NCBI GenBank assembly: GCA_963665075.1
Contig: OY762063.1
Span: forward strand, 558,001-622,000
Reading direction: 5' to 3'
Length of the DNA stretch: 64,000 nt
From: JAPULR01 sp963665075
GTDB taxonomy: Bacteria > Chloroflexota > Dehalococcoidia > Lucifugimonadales > GCA-2712585
Under the pieces are notes generated by a model. The model was not told where the DNA came from and searched no databases. It was given only the letters and a program-made list of their open reading frames with translations. Position 1 is the stretch's first letter. The number at the start of each line of letters is the position of its first letter. The translations under genes and the position numbers were made by a program. Positions 25,348 to 33,006 of the stretch are shown here, piece after piece.

Positions 25348-26405
25348 ACAACCCCGCACGCACCCTCATGGTCGGCCTCGGCGCCCGCGGCAAGAAGTGG
25401 GCCCGCATCATGCACGAGGAGCAGAAATCCCACACCGTCGGCTACGTTGACCTCGACGACGACAACCTAGAATGGGCCCAGACCATGTACGAAGCCGACC
25501 CCAAGACCTGCTACAACGACATCGGCCAGGCCCTCAAAGACCTCCAACCCGACTTCGTCGTCCTAGCCACTCCCCCGATGGACCGCTACGAAAACGTCGT
25601 CAAAGTCTTCGAAAGTGGCGCCCATCTCCTCTCCGAAAAGCCCCTATCCCTCGACTTCGACGAAGGCATCCGCATGGTCAAAGCCGCCGAAGACGCCAAG
25701 CTCGGCTTCGCCGTCGGCCTCAACTTCCGCTGGCAGCACTGCATCCTCAAGGCCCGCGAAATCCTCCGCAGCCGCAGGATCGGCGCCCCCAGATTCGCCG
25801 GGTACTCCTACTGGCGCAACCGCGACGGCTACGCCCCCTTCCTCAACCGCTTCCCCCTCGTCATGCGCCAGCCCATGCTCTACGAACAGGTCATCCACCA
25901 CGTCGATTCCATCCGCTTCGTCTACGATTCCGAAGTCGAGCGCGTCACCTGCCGATGCTCCAACCCACCCTGGAGCATGTACCGCGACGACGCCACCACC
26001 ATCGCCATTTTCGACATGACCGCCGGCCTCCAGGTCAACTACTTCGGCACCTGGTCCGGCCAGACCAAGCTCGACCAATTCCTGTGGCGCACCGACTGCG
26101 ACGACGGCGCTCTCTTCCAGTACGACCTCTTCAAAGACCTCCGCGTCATCCGCGGCTCCGAAAACGACGTCATGGAGAAGATTGACCTCCCCGAACAGGA
26201 ACAACTCGTAGACGACGCCCGCGTCATGGTCTCCGAAATCCTCGACCAACTCGCCGAAGGCAACCTCCAACCCGAACCCAACGCCATCGACCACCTCAAG
26301 ACCTTCGGCATCATCGCCGCCTGCGAGGAATCCAACGACACCGGCCTCCCCGTCGAGATGGAAGAATTCTTCGACCGCCACAACCTCCCCTCCCACTGGC
26401 GCTAA
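25344..26405 (+). CDS. Gfo/Idh/MocA family oxidoreductase
   Basis: The protein has 353 residues. The Rossmann start is TLMVGLGARGKKWARIM, and LLSEKPLSLDFDEG carries the E-K-P Lys motif. The C-terminal alpha/beta domain contains GLNFRWQHCILKAREIL and YEQVIHHVDSIRFVY with a likely active-site His pair. Its ATG 25344 overlaps the aminotransferase stop, so the products probably act on the same compound: for example, dehydrogenation of an alcohol to a carbonyl that is then transaminated. This is inference. Upstream in-frame codons belong to the other gene and are not used. Confidence 0.9.
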   Translation: MNNPARTLMVGLGARGKKWARIMHEEQKSHTVGYVDLDDDNLEWAQTMYEADPKTCYNDIGQALKDLQPDFVVLATPPMDRYENVVKVFESGAHLLSEKPLSLDFDEGIRMVKAAEDAKLGFAVGLNFRWQHCILKAREILRSRRIGAPRFAGYSYWRNRDGYAPFLNRFPLVMRQPMLYEQVIHHVDSIRFVYDSEVERVTCRCSNPPWSMYRDDATTIAIFDMTAGLQVNYFGTWSGQTKLDQFLWRTDCDDGALFQYDLFKDLRVIRGSENDVMEKIDLPEQEQLVDDARVMVSEILDQLAEGNLQPEPNAIDHLKTFGIIAACEESNDTGLPVEMEEFFDRHNLPSHWR

Positions 26406-26426
26406 CCCCCAAACAACCCAATACGC

Positions 26427-26600
26427 GTAGGGGCGGGTTTGAAACCCGCCCTCCCCTCTTATCCCTTCCCCCGCAACCCACCCGTCATTCCCGCAACCCC
26501 TCCGTCATTCCCGCGTAGGCGGGAATCCAGGGGCGGGGGCGCTCACCCTAATCAAGCCCCCGCTCACCCTGAGCCTGTCGAAGGGTCGAGCGGGGCGGAG
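26427..26600 (+). repeat. Palindrome D, family A ladder (2 units), hairpin C
   Basis: Palindrome D is 26427-26451 (GGGCGGGTTT-G-AAACCCGCCC). Family A has a half-arm at 26483 and a complete hairpin ending 26529. Hairpin C is about 26562-26596. Confidence 0.88.
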
Positions 26601-26635
26601 AACCTCCAAGAGAAAACAAATCACAAACCAAAACC

Positions 26636-27238
26636 ATGACCTGGATAAACACCATCCCCCTTCACAAAGCCGCCGGCAAGCTCGCCGACCTCTATCGCCG
26701 CATCAAAGGCCCCAACGACGCCGTCGACAACATCATGCTCGCCCACAGCCTCCGCCCTCACACAATGGAAGGCCACCTCGCCCTCTACAAAGCCACCCTT
26801 CACCACAGCGCCAACGCCCTCCCCAAATCCCTCCTCGAAACCATCGGCATCTACGTCAGCATCCTCAACCGCTGCCGCTACTGTGTCGACCACCACCACG
26901 AAGGACTCCGCCGCCTCTTAAAGGACGACGCCCGCGCCAAAGAAATCCTCACCGCCTTAGCCAGAAACAGACCCCAGGACGCCTTCTCCGGCAGAGACTT
27001 GGCCGCCCTCGCCTACGCCCGCGCCCTGACATTGACCCCCTCCGCCATCGCCGAAAAGCACGTCAACGGCCTCAGAAAAGCAGGCTTCGACGACGGCGAA
27101 ATCCTCGAAATCAACCAGGTAGTCAGCTACTTCGCCTACGCCAACCGCACCGTCCTCGGCCTCGGCGTCACCACCGACGGCGACGTCCTCGGCCTCTCCC
27201 CCTCCGCAACCGACTCCAACGACTGGTCCCACAAATAA
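26636..27238 (+). CDS. Carboxymuconolactone decarboxylase/AhpD-like protein
   Basis: The protein has 200 residues and resembles the peroxidase-related (AhpD-like) branch of the CMD family. It has the C-x-x-C-x3-H redox motif in NRCRYCVDHHHEG (about residues 78-90), preceded by LPKSLLETIGIYVSILN and followed by helical segments. AhpD-type proteins are disulfide reductases supporting peroxidases. There is no clear ribosome site before ATG 26636; a leaderless or weakly translated message is possible. It stands alone between repeat blocks. Confidence 0.82.
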   Translation: MTWINTIPLHKAAGKLADLYRRIKGPNDAVDNIMLAHSLRPHTMEGHLALYKATLHHSANALPKSLLETIGIYVSILNRCRYCVDHHHEGLRRLLKDDARAKEILTALARNRPQDAFSGRDLAALAYARALTLTPSAIAEKHVNGLRKAGFDDGEILEINQVVSYFAYANRTVLGLGVTTDGDVLGLSPSATDSNDWSHK

Positions 27239-27259
27239 CCCCACCCCCCCTCCCGTCCT

Positions 27260-27383
27260 GGAGACCTTTGCATAACCGTCATTCCCGTGAAAACGGGAAT
27301 CCAGGGGTGGGGCTTCGTAGGTATAAATTCTTTGTTGCTTTGACAGTATGTTCGGACAAATTGGAGGTTACGCAAAGGTCTCC
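27260..27383 (+). mobile_element. MITE-like element, copy 2 (124 bp)
   Basis: The terminal inverted repeats are GGAGACCTTTGCATAACC (27260-27277) and GGTTACGCAAAGGTCTCC (27366-27383). The interior carries a hairpin A with a CCCGT/ACGGG stem (27278-27303) and an AT-richer stretch. The element splits a hairpin G: CCCTCCCGTCCT on the left, GTCTTGGGAGAGGGC on the right, with GTCCT/GTCTT as a possible imperfect 5-bp target duplication. Confidence 0.72.
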
Positions 27384-27560
27384 GTCTTGGGAGAGGGCTG
27401 GGGTGAGGCTGCGCCCCCAACCCCTCCGTCATTCCCGCAACCCCTCCGTCATTCCCGCAACCCCTCCGTCATTCCCGCAACCCCTCCGTCATTCCCGCAA
27501 CCCCTCCGTCATTCCCACAACCCCTCCGTCATTCCCGCGTAGGCGGGAATCCATCTTCTC
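27384..27560 (+). repeat. Right half of a split hairpin G, then a family A ladder (6 units, 20-bp period)
   Basis: The GGGAGAGGGCTGGGGTGAGG right half follows the MITE-like element. Ladder units start at 27428, 27448, 27468, 27488, 27508 and 27528, exactly 20 bp apart; only the last is a complete hairpin (to 27553). Confidence 0.93.
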
Positions 27561-27622
27561 TCTTTCCCCCTTCACGCAGGAAGGCTAAAATGAGGATGAA
27601 TCCCACCCAAGGCAAAGAAAAA

Positions 27623-28438
27623 ATGCAAACCCGCAAACTAGGCCCCCTCACCGTCCCCGTCATCGGCATGGGCACCGCCTCATCCTCCGGCTTCAACGTC
27701 GAATCCCCCGCCCAAATCCAGAACTGCCGCCGCATCCTCGACGACTGCCTCCACTCCGGCGCCACCTTCCTCGACACCTCCCCCATGTACCGCCGCGCCG
27801 AAGCCGTCATCGGCGAAGGCATCCGCGGGCGACGCCACGAATTCCAACTCGCCACCAAGGTCTACTGCGCCGGCGTCGAAGCGGGCCGCGCCCAGATCCA
27901 ACGCTCCTTCGACCTCCTTGGCACAGACCACATCGAAGTCCTCCAGATTCACAACCTCGTCGACTGGCGCACCCACTGCACCTACCTCGAACATCTCAAG
28001 GCCGAGGGCAAAATCGACGTCATCGGCATCACCCACTACCTTCCGCGCTACTACGACGAGTTGGCCCACGTCATGCAAAACGCCAGGATAGACGCCATCC
28101 AGATACCCTACAGCCTCCTGGAGCGCAAGGCTGAGGAAAAAATCCTGCCCCTCGCCGCCGAACTTGGCATCGGCGTCATCGTCATGCGCCCCCTCGTCAA
28201 AGGCAGCGTCGTAACCAGCCTCAAACGCCAACCCGACCTGACGCCCCTCCACGAGTTCGGCATCCAAACCTGGGGCCAGGCCGCCCTAGCCTGGATTCTA
28301 GCCGACCCCCGCGTCGGAATCCTCATCCCCGCCACCGGACGCCCCGGTCGGATGCTCGAAAACGCCGCCGCCGGCAACGTCACCCTCCCCATCGAACTCC
28401 GCAACCACGTCGAACAAGAATGGAACCGCTGCACCTAA
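27623..28438 (+). CDS. Aldo/keto reductase
   Basis: The protein has 271 residues. It has the AKR barrel signature: LGPLTVPVIGMGTAS, ATFLDTSPMYRRAE containing the D and Y of the catalytic tetrad, ATKVYC with Lys, and LQIHNLVDW with His. The C-terminal ILADPRVGILIPATGRPGRMLENA is the NADPH phosphate-binding region. It reduces carbonyls with NADPH; substrate unknown. ATG 27623 (AAGG about 10 bases upstream) is preferred to 27590, which lies in repeat-derived sequence. Confidence 0.88.
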   Translation: MQTRKLGPLTVPVIGMGTASSSGFNVESPAQIQNCRRILDDCLHSGATFLDTSPMYRRAEAVIGEGIRGRRHEFQLATKVYCAGVEAGRAQIQRSFDLLGTDHIEVLQIHNLVDWRTHCTYLEHLKAEGKIDVIGITHYLPRYYDELAHVMQNARIDAIQIPYSLLERKAEEKILPLAAELGIGVIVMRPLVKGSVVTSLKRQPDLTPLHEFGIQTWGQAALAWILADPRVGILIPATGRPGRMLENAAAGNVTLPIELRNHVEQEWNRCT

Positions 28439-28446
28439 CCCCGTCC

Positions 28447-28670
28447 GTCATTCCCACAACCCCCTCCGTCATTCCCACAACCCCTCCGTCATTCCCACAA
28501 CCCCCTCCGTCATTCCCACAACCCCTCCGTCATTCCCACAACCCCCTCCGTCATTCCCACAACCCCCTCCGTCATTCCCACAACCCCTCCGTCATTCCCA
28601 CAACCCCTCCGTCATTCCCGTGAAAACGGGAATCCATCGCAACCCACGCCAAACCACCCGTAGGGGCATC
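28447..28670 (+). repeat. Longest family A ladder (9 units, 19-20-bp period) and a GTAGGGGC element
   Basis: Eight GTCATTCCCACAACCCC half-arms precede one complete hairpin A with a CCCGT-GAAA-ACGGG stem that ends at 28635. A GTAGGGGCATCCC element follows at about 28661. This fills the 309-bp gap together with the promoter at 28690. Confidence 0.95.
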
Positions 28671-28689
28671 CCTTGTGACCCTCCCCCCA

Positions 28690-28718
28690 TTGTCCCCCAA
28701 ACCCTCCCTTGCTAAAAT
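28690..28718 (+). promoter_or_regulatory. Candidate sigma-70-type promoter of the ABM monooxygenase gene
   Basis: TTGTCC (28690-28695), a 17-bp spacer and TAAAAT (28713-28718) lie 30 bases before ATG 28748. This is the best-spaced promoter-like pair seen in the window. Confidence 0.5.
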
Positions 28719-28747
28719 GTCCCCAAACCACTCCCAAAGGAGACAAC

Positions 28748-29065
28748 ATGTACGTCATCATCGCCCCCATCCAGATCAAGCACGACTTCAAGGAACAATT
28801 CATCGAAGCCATGATCCTCGACGCCAAAGGCTCCGTAGAGAACGAACCCGGCTGCCTCCGCTTCGACATCATCCAGGACGCCGACCACTCCGACCGCATC
28901 TGGCTCTACGAAGTCTACAAGGACGAAGCCGCCTTCATCGAGCACACCAAGACGCCCCACATCAAGAAGTGGCTCGAAACCACCAAAGACTGGCGCGACG
29001 CAGGCCCCTCCGGCGCCGGACGCGGCAGCCACACCATCTGGCCCCCCGACGAACACTACAAATAA
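28748..29065 (+). CDS. Antibiotic biosynthesis monooxygenase (ABM) domain protein
   Basis: The protein has 105 residues and a single ferredoxin-like ABM domain (PF03992). It shows MYVIIAPIQIKHDFKEQFIEAM, then NEPGCLRFDIIQDADHSDRIWLYEVYKDEAAFIEHTKTPH, the classical E-x-G-C-x-x-[YF] and E-x-W/Y-x3-A-[FL]-x-x-H pattern. Relatives are quinol monooxygenases (YgiN) or anthrone oxygenases that act without cofactor. AAAGGAG precedes ATG 28748. Monocistronic. Confidence 0.9.
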   Translation: MYVIIAPIQIKHDFKEQFIEAMILDAKGSVENEPGCLRFDIIQDADHSDRIWLYEVYKDEAAFIEHTKTPHIKKWLETTKDWRDAGPSGAGRGSHTIWPPDEHYK

Positions 29066-29108
29066 CCCCAACCCACTTCCCCTTCTTCCCCCTCTCCCAA
29101 ACCTTCCC

Positions 29109-29342
29109 GTCATTCCCGCCATCCCCACCGTCATTCCCGCGCAGGCGGGAATCCATCTTCTCCCTCCTCCGCAGGGGCAATCCCTTGTGTTTGCCCTACC
29201 CATCCGCTCACCCTGAGCCTGTCGAAGGGTCGAGCGTCCCCCCATGCCCTTTTCCGTCATTCCGGCGAAAGCCGGAATCCAGTCACCCCCTTGATGGGGG
29301 AAGATTGAGCCTGTCCTGAGCTTGTCGAAGGGATGAGGGTGT
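29109..29342 (+). repeat. Family A pair, GGGGCAATCCC element, hairpin C, hairpin A, hairpin B
   Basis: Family A half-arm at 29109 and complete hairpin ending about 29153. A GCAGGGGCAATCCC-TTGTG-TTTGCCC element lies at about 29171. Hairpin C is 29204-29236. Hairpin A (CCGGC/GCCGG stem) is 29256-29282. Hairpin B with a GCCTGTCCTGAG insertion is about 29285-29342. No gene is seen. Confidence 0.88.
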
Positions 29343-29774
29343 TTAACCCTCCGCCAACTCCTTCGCCCCCCGCAACGCCAGGTAATACCCGAACACCCCA
29401 AACCCGTACACCAACCCCCGACTCACCGGCTGCACCCTCGACGCAACCCCCCGCGCCGACGGATTCGACGCGTGCACCTCGATAACCGGAAACCCCACCT
29501 GCCCTATCGCCGTCAAAAGCGGCCCCGTCCCCGTCGTATACCCCGACGGATTGATAACCGCCGCGTCCACGCCCCCGTCGTGCGCCTCATACAGCGCGTT
29601 CACCACCTCCCCCTCGATGTTGGAATGAAAAATCTCCACCTCAACGCCCAACTCCTCCGCATACCCACGCACCGCATCATTGATCTCATCCAACGTAGTA
29701 GTCCCGAAAATCTCAATCTGCGCCCGCCCCCGCATATTCATCCCCGCCCCCTGAATCACCAAAACCTTCGTCAT
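29343..29774 (-). CDS. Type II 3-dehydroquinase-like protein lacking the catalytic Tyr
   Basis: The protein has 143 residues, the length of type II dehydroquinase (PF01220), with the same layout: VLVIQGAGMNMRG, TTTLDEIND, FHSNIEGEVVNAL, VINPSGYTTGTGP, IEVHASN (H101) and GFGVFGYYLAL. The loop that normally reads R-E-P-x-I-Y-G with the catalytic Tyr is AQIEIFG here (F23), and the Asn-Pro-Gly-Ala-Tyr-Thr-His-Thr segment is altered. It therefore seems not to be an ordinary shikimate-pathway enzyme. No other aro gene is near. ATG 29774 has AGGAGAGCG upstream. Function unknown. Confidence 0.78.
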   Translation of the reverse strand: MTKVLVIQGAGMNMRGRAQIEIFGTTTLDEINDAVRGYAEELGVEVEIFHSNIEGEVVNALYEAHDGGVDAAVINPSGYTTGTGPLLTAIGQVGFPVIEVHASNPSARGVASRVQPVSRGLVYGFGVFGYYLALRGAKELAEG

Positions 29775-29823
29775 CGCTCTCCTCCTGCTTTACAAACCAT
29801 TCCTAACCGCCACTCAACCCCCT

Positions 29824-30150
29824 CATCATTCCCGCAACCCCCTCCGTCATTCCCGCAATCCCCTCCGTCATTCCCGCAACCCCCTCCATCATTCCCGCAA
29901 CCCCCTCCGTCATTCCCGCGCAGGCGGGAATCCACCCATTCCCCCAATCACCCTGCGCCACCCCCTTCACCGCTCACCCTGAGCCTGTCGAAGGGTCGAG
30001 CGGTCACCAACCAGCCGCAACCCCCTCCGTCATTCCCGCAACCCCCTCCGCCATTCCCGCAACCCACAACGTCATTCCCGCGTAGGCGGGAATCCATCCC
30101 CTCTTATCCCTTCCCTCTTGATGGGGGAAGGTTAGGATGGGGGTGCTCCC
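29824..30150 (+). repeat. Two family A ladders, hairpin C and hairpin B in a 404-bp gap
   Basis: Ladder 1 (29824-29934) has five units with about 21-bp period. Hairpin C is 29970-30002. Ladder 2 (30029-30096) has three units. Hairpin B is about 30103-30150. In both ladders only the final unit is complete. No gene is seen. Confidence 0.92.
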
Positions 30151-30178
30151 CGGCCAAATGAAATCGCCCCCTTCGAAA

Positions 30179-31150
30179 CTACCCCCCAACCTTCACCAGC
30201 TTCTGCAAACTCCGAATCTCCCTCGGCGGGTCCAACAAACTCCCCGTATTCGTCCACGACACCTCCGCCACGTACATATCCCCGTTCGCGTCCAACGCAA
30301 TCCCGTGCGGCGCGATGAACTTCCCCGCCTCCAACCCCGGCCCCGTATCCCCCAGCCGCGCCAGCACGTGACCCTCCAGATCGTACACGCTCACCCGCGG
30401 CCCCAGCCCGGGCGCGCCCTCGTTCGTCCCAATCGCCGCCCCCAACTCCCCGATGTACAACAACTGCCGCCCATCGGCATCGAAACTCCCATCGTCCATG
30501 TACAAGCCGCAAGGCTTCGCCATGTTCACCCACTGCGTCTCATACTTCCCCTTGGAATCGAAAACCTGCACCCGATGGTTCTCCCGATCCGCCACGTACA
30601 CGTAACCGTCCTTGTCCGTCGCGATGTTGTGGACGATGTTGAACTGCCCCGGCTCCGTCCCCGGCCCGCCCCACGAAAACAGCAGATTCCCGTCCGAATC
30701 ATACTTGTGGACGCTTGCGTTGCAGTACCCGTCCGACACGTAGATGTCGTTGTTCACGGGGCAGATAGCCACGTGCGTACACTTGTTGAAGGGATGCCCG
30801 CTATGAAACGGCGCCGGCTTCCCGCTCGTCCCCAACGTCAACAGCACCCTCCCGTCGTATGTGCACTTCCGCACCGTGTGATCATCGTCGTCAGTGAGAT
30901 ATATCGAATCGTCCGGCCCCATCGTCACCCCGTGCGCCCGCACAAACACATCCTCGCCCCACGAATTCAAAAACTCGCCTTCCCTGTCGAACACAATCAT
31001 CGGATGCTCCCCCCGATTGAACGCGTACACCCGACCCTTCGCGTCCACGCCGACCCCCGCCACCTCCTTGAACCCCCAACCCTCCGGCAACTTCCCCCAG
31101 CCCTCCTCCACCTCATAGACAAAATCCCCTTCTCCAATTCGCACCGCCAT
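30179..31150 (-). CDS. NHL-repeat beta-propeller protein
   Basis: The protein has 323 residues. The N-terminal EGDFVYEVEEGWGKLPEGWGFKEVAGVGVD resembles the NHL proteins at 5820 and 43084. Repeats include VYAFNRGEHPMIVFDREGEF, IYVSDGYCNASVHKYDSDG and VYVADRENHRVQVFDSKG, and a late FIAPHGIALDANGDMYVAEV. A six-bladed propeller is predicted; no signal peptide. ATG 31150 has AGGAGG 7 bases upstream; a GTG one codon earlier is too close to it. The neighbour on the other side (31379) is divergent and encodes an amidohydrolase. Ligand unknown. Confidence 0.85.
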   Translation of the reverse strand: MAVRIGEGDFVYEVEEGWGKLPEGWGFKEVAGVGVDAKGRVYAFNRGEHPMIVFDREGEFLNSWGEDVFVRAHGVTMGPDDSIYLTDDDDHTVRKCTYDGRVLLTLGTSGKPAPFHSGHPFNKCTHVAICPVNNDIYVSDGYCNASVHKYDSDGNLLFSWGGPGTEPGQFNIVHNIATDKDGYVYVADRENHRVQVFDSKGKYETQWVNMAKPCGLYMDDGSFDADGRQLLYIGELGAAIGTNEGAPGLGPRVSVYDLEGHVLARLGDTGPGLEAGKFIAPHGIALDANGDMYVAEVSWTNTGSLLDPPREIRSLQKLVKVGG

Positions 31151-31274
31151 CACGCAACCTCCTGACCCAATCTTCCCCCAAGCCTACCCACAACCCGATG
31201 TAGATTCAACCTGCCCCTGTCTGACCTGCCCTTCCACCCCCGCCTTTCAACCCCCCTCCCCCAACCAACCCCTC

Positions 31275-31322
31275 CGTCATTCCCGCAACCCCCTCCGTCA
31301 TTCCCGCGTAGGCGGGAATCCA
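31275..31322 (+). repeat. Family A ladder (2 units)
   Basis: Half-arm at 31275 and complete hairpin (loop GTAG) ending 31322, between divergent NHL and amidohydrolase genes. Confidence 0.9.
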
Positions 31323-31345
31323 TCCCGCATCCCCCCAACCTGTGG

Positions 31346-31351
31346 TACACT
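31346..31351 (+). promoter_or_regulatory. Candidate -10 element of amidohydrolase 3
   Basis: TACACT preceded by GG lies 27 bases before ATG 31379; it has the same spacing and context as the hexamer before amidohydrolase 1 (TAAAGT, 7803-7808). Confidence 0.38.
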
Positions 31352-31378
31352 AACCCAAACCCGCACTGGAGGACTTCA

Positions 31379-32563
31379 ATGGAATACAACCTCGTCTCCG
31401 CCGATTCCCACATGGACATGTCATGGCTCCCCGGCGACCTCTTCGAAAAGAACGGCCCCGACCACCTCAAAGACGCCATGCCCAAAGTTGTAGACACCGA
31501 CCAAGGCCCCCGATGGATTACCGAAGGACGCGAACTCGGCGTCTACGGCGGCCTCGGCTTCGGCTTCAGCGCCCCCAAGCGCGGCCACCGCCGCCAGGTG
31601 GATAAGATGTACGAAGTAGGCTACTACGAAGGCGGCGCCCACGCCATCGACCCCGAACTCCGCCTCAGCGACATGGCCATCGACGGCGTCGACGCCGAAA
31701 TCCTCTACGGCATGACCACCGCCGGCATGAGAATCCGCAACCCCGAAGTCCTCACCGAAAGCTACCGCATCTACAACGATTGGGTCTCAGACTTCTGCAC
31801 CGCCACCCCGGGCCGATGGTACGCCCTCGCCTGCATGCCCATCCACGACCCGGTTCTCGGCGGCAAGGAACTCCGCCGCGCCGCCAACAACCCAGGCATC
31901 CGCGGCGGCGAACTCTACGTCTCCGGCACAACCCGCCCCATCTACCTCCGCGACGGACACTGGGACCCTCTATGGGACGCCGCGGCGGAAACCGGCCTCC
32001 CCATCTCCTTCCACATCGGCGGCGGCGGAATCAAAGTCCCCGGCCCCGTCGAAGGCGAAGAAGGACAAAAGTCCTTCAGCGCCGACGAACCCACCCAGAA
32101 CCAGCTTGCCTTCGTCGGCACCTCCCTCCCCCTCGGCCAGCTCGCCGGCTCCGAATGGCTCATAAGCATCATCATGAGCGGCACATGCGAAAGACTCCCC
32201 GACTTCCGCTTCGTCCTCGGCGAATGCGGCGCCGGCTGGATTCCCTTCGTCATCGAGCGCATGGACATCAAGTACAAGGACAGTCTGCTCGACGAGAAAT
32301 TCCAGCCCACCATGAGCCTACTCCCCAGCGAATACTGGTACCGACAGGGCGCCACCACCTTCCAGCAGGACCCCTGCGTCAACTACATGGCGGAGCACAT
32401 CGGCGTCGACAACCTCATGTGGGGTTCCGACTATCCCCACCCCGACGGCGTCTGGCCCGGCTCCCGCGAAGTCATCGACAACACAATGGGCAACCTCGAC
32501 GAATCAGACCGCCGCAAAATCACCTGCGACAACGCCGTCACCCTCTACCGCATGGGCGCCTAA
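31379..32563 (+). CDS. Amidohydrolase (Amidohydro_2 family), paralogue 3 of 3
   Basis: The protein has 394 residues. It is co-linear with the copies at 7835 and 15923: SADSHMDMSWLPGDLF, ISFHIGGGGIKVPG, GECGAGWIPFVIERMD and WGSDYPHPDGVWP. The N-terminal Asp-x-His and C-terminal Asp of the metal-dependent barrel are present. The region after ISFHIGGG differs in length and content among the three copies, suggesting different substrate pockets. GGAGG is well placed before ATG 31379. Substrate unknown. Confidence 0.9.
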   Translation: MEYNLVSADSHMDMSWLPGDLFEKNGPDHLKDAMPKVVDTDQGPRWITEGRELGVYGGLGFGFSAPKRGHRRQVDKMYEVGYYEGGAHAIDPELRLSDMAIDGVDAEILYGMTTAGMRIRNPEVLTESYRIYNDWVSDFCTATPGRWYALACMPIHDPVLGGKELRRAANNPGIRGGELYVSGTTRPIYLRDGHWDPLWDAAAETGLPISFHIGGGGIKVPGPVEGEEGQKSFSADEPTQNQLAFVGTSLPLGQLAGSEWLISIIMSGTCERLPDFRFVLGECGAGWIPFVIERMDIKYKDSLLDEKFQPTMSLLPSEYWYRQGATTFQQDPCVNYMAEHIGVDNLMWGSDYPHPDGVWPGSREVIDNTMGNLDESDRRKITCDNAVTLYRMGA

Positions 32564-33006
32564 CCCCCCTTCCCCTCCTTCCCCCTCTCCCGTCCTGGGA
32601 GAGGGCTGGGGTGAGGCTCCCCCCTCCAACCATCCCGTCATTCCCGCCTACTCTAATCGTCATTCCCGCCTACTCTAATCGTCATTCCCGCCTACTCTAA
32701 TCGTCATTCCCGCCTACTCTAATCGTCATTCCCGCGCAGGCGGGAATCCACCGCAAACCTCGCGCTCCTATCCCGTAGGGGCGGGTTTGAAACCCGCCCG
32801 CCCCTAACCCTTGGAGCTACAACCTTATCGCCAACTCGCCCCTCTTATCCCTTTCCCCTCCAACCCCCCCGTCATTCCCGCCTACTCTAATCGTCATTCC
32901 CGCGCAGGCGGGAATCCATCCCCTCTTACTCCTACCCCCACAACCCCTCCGTCATTCCCGTGAAAACGGGAATCCAGGGGTGCGGGGTATGGGGCTGACC
33001 CTCCCC
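32564..33006 (+). repeat. Repeat-filled 443-bp gap with two CTACTCTAAT-spaced ladders
   Basis: Hairpin G is about 32585-32620. Ladder 1 units start at 32637, 32659, 32681, 32703 and 32725 (22-bp period, spacer CTACTCTAAT), the last complete to 32750. Palindrome D is 32775-32804. Ladder 2 starts at 32871 and 32893, complete to 32918. Hairpin A with CCCGT/ACGGG stem is 32951-32976. The CTACTCTAAT spacer is shared by the two ladders 120 bp apart. No gene is seen. Confidence 0.93.

Noticed and set aside
27428..28635. CRISPR array
   Set aside because: The regular GTCATTCCC ladders have a conserved unit of about 11-17 bp, spacers of only 5-10 bp that are nearly identical, and no cas genes. They are half-hairpin repeats.
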